From Atopsyche davidsoni (Eukaryota; Arthropoda; Insecta; Trichoptera; Hydrobiosidae), in NCBI GenBank assembly GCA_022113835.1, contig JAILWY010000028.1, positions 1,116,001-1,180,000 of the forward strand: a stretch of 64,000 nucleotides of DNA, in the 5' to 3' direction. Positions 11,581 to 21,245 of this stretch are shown piece after piece. The translations under genes were made by a program, and so were the position numbers. The stretch's first letter is position 1, and every line of letters starts with the position of its first letter. The notes beneath the pieces were generated by a model. It was not told the DNA's origin. It ran no database searches and saw only the letters and a program-made list of their open reading frames with translations.

Positions 11581-13108
11581 GATGGTTTCGCACACACTTC
11601 CCGGCACTACGTACAGTCACACAAAGCGCGATACATTGTCGAGGCCCACTCGGCGTCCGGGCCGGGCGGAGGGTCGCGGCGCTCTGCAGCCCGGGGGTCT
11701 CTGCTCGGGGGCGCGGGGCAGCGGGGAGGGGCGCGGGAGGGCTGGAGGGCTGGAGGATGGTTTCGCACACACTTCCCGGCACTACGTACAGTCACACAAA
11801 GCGCGATACATTGTCGAGGCCCACTCGGCGTCCGGGCCGGGCGGAGGGTCGCGGCGCTCTGCAGCCCGGGGGTCTCTGCTCGGGGGCGCGGGGCAGCGGG
11901 GAGGGGCGCGGGAGGGCTGGAGGATGGTTTCGCACACACTTCCCGGCACTACGTACAGTCACACAAAGCGCGATACATTGTCGAGGCCCACTCGGCGTCC
12001 GGGCCGGGCGGAGGGTCGCGGCGCTCTGCAGCCCGGGGGTCTCTGCTCGGGGGCGCGGGGCAGCGGGGAGGGGCGCGGGAGGGCTGGAGGGCTGGAGGAT
12101 GGTTTCGCACACACTTCCCGGCACTACGTACAGTCACACAAAGCGCGATACATTGTCGAGGCCCACTCGGCGTCCGGGCCGGGCGGAGGGTCGCGGCGCT
12201 CTGCAGCCCGGGGGTCTCTGCTCGGGGGCGCGGGGCAGCGGGGAGGGGCGCGGGAGGGCTGGAGGGCTGGAGGATGGTTTCGCACACACTTCCCGGCACT
12301 ACGTACAGTCACACAAAGCGCGATACATTGTCGAGGCCCACTCGGCGTCCGGGCCGGGCGGAGGGTCGCGGCGCTCTGCAGCCCGGGGGTCTCTGCTCGG
12401 GGGCGCGGGGCAGCGGGGAGGGGCGCGGGAGGGCTGGAGGATGGTTTCGCACACACTTCCCGGCACTACGTACAGTCACACAAAGCGCGATACATTGTCG
12501 AGGCCCACTCGGCGTCCGGGCCGGGCGGAGGGTCGCGGCGCTCTGCAGCCCGGGGGTCTCTGCTCGGGGGCGCGGGGCAGCGGGGAGGGGCGCGGGAGGG
12601 CTGGAGGGCTGGAGGATGGTTTCGCACACACTTCCCGGCACTACGTACAGTCACACAAAGCGCGATACATTGTCGAGGCCCACTCGGCGTCCGGGCCGGG
12701 CGGAGGGTCGCGGCGCTCTGCAGCCCGGGGGTCTCTGCTCGGGGGCGCGGGGCAGCGGGGAGGGGCGCGGGAGGGCTGGAGGATGGTTTCGCACACACTT
12801 CCCGGCACTACGTACAGTCACACAAAGCGCGATACATTGTCGAGGCCCACTCGGCGTCCGGGCCGGGCGGAGGGTCGCGGCGCTCTGCAGCCCGGGGGTC
12901 TCTGCTCGGGGGCGCGGGGCAGCGGGGAGGGGCGCGGGAGGGCTGGAGGGCTGGAGGATGGTTTCGCACACACTTCCCGGCACTACGTACAGTCACACAA
13001 AGCGCGATACATTGTCGAGGCCCACTCGGCGTCCGGGCCGGGCGGAGGGTCGCGGCGCTCTGCAGCCCGGGGGTCTCTGCTCGGGGGCGCGGGGCAGCGG
13101 GGAGGGGC
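11581..13108. repeat. Homogeneous GC-rich satellite, nine units of 175 or 167 bp
   Basis: Units beginning GATGGTTTCGCACACACTTC start at 11581, 11756, 11923, 12098, 12273, 12440, 12615, 12782 and 12957. Spacings are 175, 167, 175, 175, 167, 175, 167 and 175. The 8-bp difference is one extra GCTGGAGG octamer at the junction. Apart from that the units look essentially identical by eye. Very CpG- and GC-rich in an AT-rich region. Because 175 and 167 sum to a multiple of three and the unit lacks stops, ORFs of 514-599 codons run through it in all three plus frames and 110-codon ORFs on the minus strand. These are repeat artefacts unless transcription is shown. The last unit breaks off at GGGGAGGGG and continues into unique sequence. 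Confidence 0.96.
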
Positions 13109-13452
13109 TGTGCGCCGTCGCACTAACGCCTGCATCCCTTCCCGCGACCGTGTGTCATTCGAAGGACCCGATTTAAAAAGAACATATTTACTTTTTATTT
13201 TACATTGAAATATATGACTGTACATTTTAATTTGATTTATAAGGTGCCTACCTTCAGTGTAAATTTACTTTTTGGAATTCTTCCAGTGGGATACATTCAA
13301 GTTCAGACAATCCGAATTCAAGGAACCGGGGAGGCGGGTGGCTTTCTCGGCGGTGCTTCTGTGAAGCGTTTCTTTATTAAAAACAACAAAACCTTCAAGG
13401 TTAAAGTATTTTCACAAACTTGCAGGCTTTTAACAGAATCTCTTTCAAATAA

Positions 13453-13622
13453 TAAAGCCCTCTACACACGTACCGACAAATCGCGCCACCAACTTGCAGG
13501 TAGCCAGCCGATGGCGTCCCTTTATTTTTGGTGTTTTTTTATGGCTTTTCCTAAATCGATGGACGCTATTGGCTAGCTACAAGTTGGGGGCGCGATTTGT
13601 TGCTACGTGTGTAGAGGCCTTA
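13453..13622. mobile_element. Palindromic MITE (CTCTACACACG ends)
   Basis: Left arm (about 13453-13520) starts AAGCCCTCTACACACGTACC. The right arm (13561-13622), read on the minus strand, starts AAGGCCTCTACACACGTAGC, and the arms stay alignable for about 60 bp through AAATCGCGCC. The spacer is about 40 bp. A fragment related to these ends (CCCCCACACACAGAGCAAC, then AATTCGCGC) occurs at about 45150-45220. No coding capacity. Superfamily not assigned. Confidence 0.78.
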
Positions 13623-14977
13623 AGTCATCTGATAGATAGCAACGCGAGGACTTAGAAACGTAATCGATTTTAACAATAAATATATAAAATATTTCAACTA
13701 TTGTAACACAGCTTTATCTATTTTTTAAGCTTTATTTTTTGCCCGAAAAATTTGACTATTGCTGTCTGAGCGAATTTGCATGGCATCTTCACTGATTGAG
13801 CTTCTTTGTTTGTAGCGATGCTTTTTATAGCAAAATGAACCCCTTGTAGCATCTGGAGGTTTGAAATGTCTGCCAGGAAGCATACAAAAACTTGATGAGC
13901 GATTTTATTTTTTTCTTATAGGTATTCGTCAATTGCAATTTCTTAATAGAACTATCACAAAGACAATGAGAAAATGTCAAATTAATCTGCTTCTTTGCAC
14001 GACAGAACATGACTTATCATATTAGAATATTTAAACATGGAGTACAATATTTTTAAATTTATGTATTTATCTACTTACATCTTAGACCCAAGAGTTAAAT
14101 TTAATTATCAAAGCTTTTTTTTTTAAATATTAAACAATATAATAATGACAAGCTCTGGTAACACTGGTAAAAATGTCAAACAATTGCTGCCGTCTAAGAT
14201 CTCGGCCAGCTTGCAGACAGCCACCGCGGCTGTACGCGGCCACCTCTATTTAACACGGAATACCTCCATGAGTTAGTGAGATTTGGTATCTCCTAGAAAT
14301 ACATGTTCATGTTGCTGCTTTTTGGTTGGCGACTATTCGGACATATTTTTAACTGCACTTCCCACGGACGCTAACTTCCATACATGGCTGGCACTTTCGA
14401 AAGTGTGTAGAAGTCATTATATTCCAAGTATTCTACAGTTTGACTTGACATAACCAGCACACCCGTTTCTCTCATTTATGGACTTTGTGACAAAACAAAC
14501 AAACGCTATATAAGAATAGGTTGACCGAATGACCGTCGTCTCTGCTAATCTTGTATTAGCAGAGACAAGACAAGAGACTTGTACAAGCATCTTGTATTTG
14601 AAGGAGAAGACGTGACTAGTATCCACAAAGTTTCCATTTACCTATTTAAATTGAGGCAACCAACCTGAATGGACTTGTTAGATGTTCACGAGTACCAACT
14701 CACACTGGGAAAACTGTTCGCACACTCGCTGCTTTCAATTGGACATCTTGAAGCCTCAAGAATTAATTCACCCTGAGAGGTGCCTCAAGAATTAATTCAC
14801 CTGAGAGGTGAAATAAATCAAACCCGTTCGTATTTCTCTTCAATTTATTTTTGACCATGCTACATAGCATTAAATGAAATTACAACTTTATAACAGTAAC
14901 ATATTTAAAAAATATTAATTTTAGATTAATGTCAATCAGAATGCGTTTTTATTTACCCATGCAGGTATTAGTATGTT
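13623..14977. other. Unassigned DNA with a small hairpin
   Basis: No gene recognised. The minus-strand ORF at 13825-14010 is Lys/Leu/Ser-rich and unassigned. A perfect 12-bp stem (GTCTCTGCTAAT, 5-bp loop, inverse) lies at 14538-14566. A direct repeat of CTCAAGAATTAATTCACC sits at about 14755-14815. Sequence at 14800-14945 recurs in diverged form at 28050-28170. Confidence 0.55.
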
Positions 14978-15123
14978 TATGTGATTAAGCACATTTTTTC
15001 ATACATTGAAAACGATTAAAGAAAACTCTCAGAAAATATCATCGTGACTTGTGAGGGATTCGAACCCACATCCCCAAGCTTTCATGGCCGGTGCATTTAT
15101 CCAACTATGCTAACGAGCCACTG
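14978..15123 (-). mobile_element. tRNA-derived SINE, left member of an inverted pair
   Basis: Read on the minus strand it begins as a tRNA-like head: GTGGCTCGTTAGCATAGTTGG holds the A box and GGGTTCGAATCCC the B box. The head ends AAGTCAC, which can pair with the 5' GTGGCTC over six of seven positions. The anticodon stem is degenerate, so I call it tRNA-derived and not a functional tRNA. A tRNA-unrelated body of about 65 bp follows (GATGATATTTTCTGAGAG onward). Its inverse twin is at 15192-15327. Confidence 0.8.
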
Positions 15124-15191
15124 CAATTTAGTGAGAATTTTTAATAATCATAATCTACATATGAACTAATATGCTCGGGCTAATCAATATT

Positions 15192-15327
15192 TTAGCATAG
15201 TTGGATAAATGCACCGGCCATGAAAGCTTGGGGATGTGGGTTCGAATCTCTCACAAGTCACGATGATATTTTCTGAGAGTTTTCTTTAATCGTTTTCAAT
15301 GTATGAAAAAATGTGCTTAATCACATA
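15192..15327 (+). mobile_element. tRNA-derived SINE, right member of an inverted pair
   Basis: Same SINE on the plus strand, lacking the first nine or so bases of the tRNA-like head. I count one mismatch over 136 bp against the left member, inside the B-box arm (ATCTC versus ATCCC). The 78-bp spacer between the arms is AT-rich and unrelated. Confidence 0.82.
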
Positions 15328-15334
15328 TTTAAAA

Positions 15335-15870
15335 AACTCATAGAGACTTTAAAAAGGAAAATCAACAATGAACATGAAGTGTTTAACAAAGTCTGCAGTA
15401 ATGAAGCGGGTATCGGTGGTTACTGGAATGGCACTTTGTCTTAAGCTACGGATTTAGGCCCCTGCACTGGGAATCTACCTGCTACAGTGCAGAGGTCAGG
15501 GCTGCGCCTCCACTACGAGGAGCTGCCACGGCAGAGAGCCTCAGAGAACCCCGTGGCAGGTTGCAGACTGCCTAGCCGCGCTTCCCAGGCCAGGCAAAGT
15601 GGACGACACAGCGGTAGGCTCCGTCCAAAACAGCGGCACCGCCGCGTAGCACAGGATACAGCAGCATGCACGGGCAAAACATTGAGAATAAGGGAACCCA
15701 GCTCCAGCGGCGCACAAAGCCGTCCTAGTAGTCCTCATCATCGTCATAGCAGGCGTTGTATTGAATTCCTCGTATTATTGTCACTCCGGTACAGCACCCG
15801 ACGCACTCCTTGGCGTGCTCCCAGCAGGGGTTGCACAGCTAATGGAACCTGGACACGACCCTACGAGAAG
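15335..15870. other. GC-rich islet preceded by an interspersed repeat
   Basis: 15335-15430 (CTCATAGAGACTTTAAAAAG, GTTTAACAAAGTCTGCAGTA, and so on) recurs at 28885-28985, again directly in front of a GC-rich stretch. The GC-rich part (15440-15870) has open frames on both strands, but none resembles a family I know and no clear exon borders are visible. Confidence 0.5.
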
Positions 15871-16174
15871 ATTTAGCGAATCATTTATTTTGGAAAATAT
15901 AAAAAATATTTTAAAACATTTCCGAAGGGTGCTAGAAAAATCAAATATTTTTACCGTTCTCCTCCCCTCCATGCCCCTGACCTTTGAGTGGGACGGGAGC
16001 GGCTTCAGGCTGGTGCATTTCAGCATCTGAATAGAACACAATCAAATGTTACATATAACATAATAATCTCCGTTCAATTTTTAAGGTAATCAATGTGTCA
16101 CGTAATTACACACACTTGAATATTTATGTATTTATATATCTTATATTTGAAGTTTAAATTTACATAAGATAACT

Positions 16175-16256
16175 TTAACCCTTTCCACTCCTATGTCAAG
16201 CTGGACTCGACATCGCGTTTCTTCACGCCTACTCCTATGTCGAGCTGGGCTCGACA
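16175..16256 (+). mobile_element. Possible piggyBac-like terminus
   Basis: TTAA followed by CCCTTTCCACTCC and two copies of CCTATGTC(A/G)AGCTGG(A/G)CTCGACAT. The second is a perfect 9-bp-stem palindrome. A TTAA-CCCTTT start with subterminal inverted motifs is typical of piggyBac-type ends and resembles the complete element at 49241. No matching GGGTTAA partner was found downstream, so it is a single, truncated end at best. Confidence 0.4.
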
Positions 16257-17775
16257 TTCTATAGTGTTTGGCAAAAGTATATTTATTATTATTGTTATTA
16301 CTATTATTTTATCAAATCTTTTTTGTATGTATTGTGAAAGACATACATTAGTAATTTCGTAATATTTTGGTAAGTTATTCAAAAGTATTATTAGCTAAAT
16401 ATTTATGAGAATGTAGCACTTTTTACGATTTGTCACTCGACGGAGGCGGGCAGTTGCCGCCATAAAGAGTCAAGTAGCAAGACCCTGCAAACAATAACAG
16501 GTACCGAGTATGTTTGTTATCTATGAACAGTTAGTTAATCAGATAATATAAATATAGGCGAGGTGGTTGTCGCAGACCAATACGCAACATCCTATTGTTT
16601 TTTTGCGAAAAACATTAAAATGGTGGAGAAAACTGTTTTTCTAGGGGCTAAAAACCTCCATTGAAAATGCATATATATTGTATAAATAATGCAATAATAA
16701 TGCAAATCCAATAAGCTATAAAGCATTTAGAGACTTACATCAGCCGTACACATCAACTGCAGAAAAGCATTAACCGGTATGGAGAAGCGTTGCGTTAAGA
16801 TTTTTAATTATTGAAGGGTTCAATTTGTATTATCGCCAGCAGTCACACGGCCCCATGCCGGTCACCCTCATCTCCAATAAGCACATGCTTGATGCCACCA
16901 GCACACACTTTAGCTCATCCATGAATTGTCTCCTGTTCCTACGGGGCAGAACTAAGGTTTGTAAACATTTCTTATCAATGAGATGCCTCCGGGTATCAAG
17001 AAAGAAGTTTCTTTTGATTTTAAAATTCTTTGCATTCGGTATTTTGGAATAGCTTTTTGACCTTCTTATTTTCTGCTGGTGGCCTTAACGAGAAAATGAT
17101 TGAACTTACACTCTATTCTATTTTTCATATTTATTGTTATATTTTAGTTTCTGTAAAGTAAATCAAATTCAAGAAACTTTTAAAAATAAAATAAAATCTC
17201 CAGTAACGATCTTCACTTTCCAGAATTTCTCTCATAAAAATAAAATTTAAGCTTCAACTTATACTTGAACTAAATATAATAAAATTCCCGGTAACGCTCT
17301 AGAGCTCTATAGACCTAGACCTTCCAGGCTTTCCCTCTTGAATATCAGCCTTCTGCGCTGCCATAAAATCAATAATAATATTGAAAAAATGCATCAGCTG
17401 GTTTGCAGCATCTCTGCGATTGAGAACCAGCGTGTGAATGATGATTATGAAGTATTCAATAAATCCCCATTCTTCGCCCATACATGTTTATTGTGTATAC
17501 AATATATTTCTCTTGTTAAAAAACTAGATGCAGCGCTTCCGTGAATTCTCGCTCAGTCAGTGAGTGTAGTGCGCTTTTCACGCATTCAATACAAAAGTAA
17601 GGGCGAATCATCAAGCTATCGAAATATTCTGAGTTTAGAAAGTATTTTGTTGCTTTTTTGTCTTTTAGTAATAAGCGGTGAGCTAAAAGTTATCTTATTG
17701 TTTTAAATAATCAAAATTTTATTCAGACAGTGTGATCGTACTAAATTTTTTTTATGATTAGAAAAACAACAAAAT
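16257..17775. other. AT-rich DNA with one possible minus-strand terminal exon
   Basis: Mostly unassigned. At 16830-16951 (minus) an acceptor-like sequence ending CCTTAG precedes about 40 open codons with a protein-like peptide (RRQFMDELKCVLVASSM) ending in TAA. It has no partner exon and I do not recognise it. Chance is possible. Confidence 0.4.
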
Positions 17776-18492
17776 ATGCCAATCAAACGTTTATATATTA
17801 AGATGTTTCCTAAAACAGTAGGGTACCACTTAGTAATCAATCTGGCTATCGAACATCGATCGTCACCACCTGTGGCGCTCCGCGTCCTCCTCCGGGCTCT
17901 TCGCGCCCCGACGCCCAGGGTTCTGACTGACTATCCCGGTAAATTTATTTGGCTCAGCACTTTGGCGTCTTCTTCGATCGTCGCCGTATTTTGCATGTTG
18001 TATCTTATTATTTTATATATTCAATTTAATAGAATAGAGAACCCGAAAGGTCTTATCACAAAAGTAATGCTGCTCTCGCTAATTAGGGAAGTCGGAAACT
18101 ATTGCACGATCAACTTGGCGAAAAGCGTTGAAAGCTTCTTCAGTGATTTTAAACTTTGCTTTAGTTTAGAACAATTTGAGCAAATTTTAAAATTTACCGA
18201 AATTTTTCTGTACAATTTTTTTTCTCACCTCTGGATCGAAAAGTTCAGAATACTGGACTCCGGTCAGGAGCTACGGGGCTGTCTAGACACGTCCTCGCAC
18301 ACCTCCAACCGGGAGCAGACTAAGGGCGCTCCGATCTTTCCTCCCTCCACGCACCAAATGCACGCAGCACAGGGTGGGGTCCTGGATGTACTCTATGGTG
18401 ATCCTGTACTTCATGCAGTTCCGGTACATTTTAATACTTATTTTATTACATCAAATGAAAATCTCTGGAAATTGCCAATCTGCCGAGACTAA
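17776..18492 (+). CDS. Unassigned 238-codon ORF, probably not a gene
   Basis: The longest plus-strand ORF here that is not a simple repeat. It crosses two GC-rich islets (about 17860-17940 and 18240-18420) separated by AT-rich DNA, with an abrupt composition change inside the frame. I see no recognisable domain. The second islet belongs to a dispersed family whose strand signals (see 18229-18440) point to the minus strand, which argues against this plus-strand frame being real. Confidence 0.15.
   Translation: MPIKRLYIKMFPKTVGYHLVINLAIEHRSSPPVALRVLLRALRAPTPRVLTDYPGKFIWLSTLASSSIVAVFCMLYLIILYIQFNRIENPKGLITKVMLLSLIREVGNYCTINLAKSVESFFSDFKLCFSLEQFEQILKFTEIFLYNFFSHLWIEKFRILDSGQELRGCLDTSSHTSNREQTKGAPIFPPSTHQMHAAQGGVLDVLYGDPVLHAVPVHFNTYFITSNENLWKLPICRD
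18229..18440 (-). other. GC-rich islet with a splice-donor-like end (dispersed family)
   Basis: On the minus strand this islet ends GATCCAGAG|GTGAGA at 18229. The related islets at 29569, 40119 and 49047 end in the same way with GAG|GTGAGT, after a shared sequence around GTCCAG, CTGAACTT and GATCCGGAG. In this copy an open minus frame, MYRNCMKYRITIEYIQDPT, looks protein-like but breaks before the donor. It may derive from a captured exon. Function unknown. Confidence 0.4.
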
Positions 18493-19443
18493 TACTACTT
18501 ATCATTTTAATGCACCAAAAAGTTTAATAACATATAAAAAAAATTTCATGCCATAAATTTGACTATCGTGCAAAGGACCAAATAAATGTAAAAAAAATAA
18601 CTCCATATGTTACCTCTTTCCTTACCACAGTATACATTTATCCACACAAAATCTGTATTTATGATTAAAATCACAATTTCTATATTTATAATAGCGATGA
18701 CACTTCTGTGATAACAAACTCTCCTCATATTGAGTCAAATAAAAAATAGTTTAAAAAAATAATTATATATGTATATATAAACCGGTGCAGTAAACATTTT
18801 TCCATGTTTATTATATGTGAATAAGATATTCTTCAAGGGGCCTTACAATAATTAAGTGTACTTAGTCCAGGCAATTTTAAAGCGTCTCATAATTACGCAT
18901 ATAAATGTGTTTTTAATAGACTGGCGGTAGAATGCGTGTCGCTTGTAATTATAAGTCTGTACGAACTAGCGCACTGTTTGTATGGCGTCACTAAGGTCGG
19001 AACTACCCAGGTAAAAAGAGCATGGGGTAGTTTTTGGTTAAAGACACATTTGTTGCGTTGAGATAACGGTGCATACCTTACTGTCGTATGTTTCTCCAAG
19101 GTTGGTTCTATGTTATAATTTACGTATTTTGTTTGAAAATTTTGCCTAAAAATTATATTGTGTTTGTGTTATATCAGACGGTTGACTTTTTTGTTTTTAA
19201 GAAATATAAAAATCAAATGAGTATTTTCCAAGTTATCGCATTTTACCCAAATGTTTAATTTCGCGCGAAATGTCGCGAAAAACGCCTGCTCCACGCTTAG
19301 TTCCGCGCGCAAATCGCCCGCATACAATGTGTTAAGGAACAGTAACTACCTCGGGTGTACTTTACAACACATTATATTTTGGTGCTTTTGTATTATATTT
19401 CAGGTCTAGGAATGGAGTACAATAATCACAGCAAGAAATATTT
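18493..19443. other. AT-rich DNA, includes a repeat shared with 42008-42105
   Basis: 18493-19190 shows nothing recognisable. 19195-19340 (ATGAGTATTTTCC, ACCCAAATGTTTAATTTCGC, CGCCCGCATACAATGT) recurs at 42020-42105 immediately before the non-LTR element. Confidence 0.55.
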
Positions 19444-19575
19444 TTGAGAGAAAGTATTCGGTAGAATTCCATTTTAATGGTTTAAATAAAATACTTGAGT
19501 GATTTTTCCACACGTTTATTTTATTGGTGACCGGTTTCGCCAACCTTTCACCATGGCATTATCAAACTGAGTAAG
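19444..19575. mobile_element. P1-family MITE, one arm
   Basis: AAGTATTCGGTAGAATTCC, ACTTGAGTGATTTTTCCAC, TTGGTGACCGGTTTCGCCAA, CATTATCAAACTGAG. This is the same arm order as at 7436 and 53385, but the inverted right arm is lacking. Confidence 0.75.
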
Positions 19576-19682
19576 GATTTTTTAAAATACCATGCAAGTA
19601 AGTGAATAATTGTTAAAGGGAGAAGTATTGGTTGTTAGAGAGATATGTAATTGTCAGGTGGTAATTTATGAGTAATTCAATA

Positions 19683-20107
19683 CAGTAAAACCTCGATATA
19701 ACGGACCAATTAGGGGGAGGAGGTGTCCGTTAAATCGAAAGCCCATTATATGAAAATAGGTTTAAAATAAATCAAAAACCTTTTTTTTTGAAAATACACT
19801 GTATTTAGATATAAATAAAAAATACATAACACAAACAAAATTCTATTTAATTGTCTTCGGACACTCGTCGTGAAGTGACATTGCTGTTTGATATCGACGC
19901 GCTTGCTTTCGGTAATCTCTAAAAGAAATCAAGTTTTGTTTACACTTTTGAAGTTTGATGTTTTTTAATAATCGACCCTCGAAAATAACGAAATTTTTTA
20001 TATTTTCGCATCTAAAACGTTTTTAATTTTTTTACATTTGACCAGATATTTCATCCGTTATATCCAAAGTTTGTTTAATACAGGTTCGTTATATCGAGGA
20101 TTTACTG
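19683..20107. mobile_element. Complete pogo/Tigger-like MITE (family P2)
   Basis: Starts CAGTAAAACCTCGATATAAC and ends GTTATATCGAGGATTTACTG, giving inverted ends of about 23 bp with a TA on each side (19681-19682 and 20108-20109). The CAG ends, the TA target and the GATATAACG motif fit pogo/Tigger-type Tc1-mariner elements. Internal core shared with 5568 and 25274. No intact transposase. Confidence 0.88.
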
Positions 20108-20109
20108 TA

Positions 20110-21245
20110 AATGGTTTTTTTCAATGTTATAATTTAACAATAGGAAATAATAGTGGAAACTTGTTGAAAACAACCTGGTCATTAAGCAGGTGCTTCGGTG
20201 TGCTATCTTTCACATGATTTATTTCTAAAATCTTTTGGCGATCGAGTTTTGTGCCTTTGAAAGAGGTGAAAGCCGAAGGTTGATGTTTCATCTCCCTTTC
20301 TCCATCCTCTTACGTGGTATTTGGTCCTTGTGTTGAAGGATCTGTTTGGCCAATATGGGTGGCATGCAGGAATTAGGTTAAGTTTATAAATGCCACAGTT
20401 ATTGAATTTATAATTCTTATCTTTGTTGTTGATAAGAATTTTTGCTAGGAGCTTGTTATTATAATATGATGATTGGATGATGTAATAATGGTGTATTTTT
20501 TACAGGTTTTTTTGTTGATATTATTACTTTTGATATTAGATAATTTTTAAATTTTATCGACAAAAATAGATTTTTTATTTTTTCGGATAAGTGTTAACCA
20601 TTTTTAGTGGCTAACTTCTGTATGGTTGTAAATTCAATTTTGGAGGACCATGCATAGCCGGTGTACTTGTAAATGGAAAATGGCTAGCTTATGAGACATG
20701 TGATGTCTTGATATTGAATTAATTATCACTATATGAATTCAACGTCATAGCTTTCAGTAAATGTTGAAGTGATGAGATTTGGAGTTTACATTAATTTTAG
20801 ATTGAGAAAGTTTATGCAATTTCTTCCGATCTCCATTGTGAATTTGGTAATTGCACTAAGATTATTTATTTGGCCCAAAAATCAATATAACCGTCTATAA
20901 ACACTAGATGTTGTTGATGTAACAATACCAGTAGGTAACATGCTTATAAATTTAACTGTTCGATTTTGGATTGTATGAAGTCCATGAAAAAGTCAGCGAA
21001 TGATCCTGAAGTTTGGCTTCCTGTAGGTTATCCAACTATTTGTAAGTAAAAGGTGTATGTAGTTGAAGTTGAAATAATTTGGGTCTAAGCAAATGTCAAG
21101 AAGTGAGTTTAGTTTGAATATTAGCACGAGGTTTAGACGCTTACGTATCATGTAATTGTTAAGTTCTAGTTTTAATGGGGATGCTGGTAAATAGACTAAC
21201 TATATAGACTGTCAAGTGAGTTTACAATACCTACTATATTTTGGT
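20110..21245. repeat. Interspersed repeat sequence between a MITE and the Gypsy relic
   Basis: Shares several ordered blocks with 9640-10010. It lies immediately downstream, in element sense, of the minus-strand Gypsy integrase remnant. It could be the 3' part of that element, but no integrase core or env reading could be recognised. Confidence 0.45.

Noticed and set aside
11409..13208. ORFs of 599, 543 and 514 codons
   Set aside because: They are three frames of one stop-free tandem repeat. All encode permutations of the same unit, and comparable ORFs occur on the opposite strand.
15040..15123. Functional tRNA gene on the minus strand
   Set aside because: A and B boxes and an acceptor stem are visible, but the anticodon stem does not pair properly and a SINE body follows, so it is a tRNA-derived SINE.
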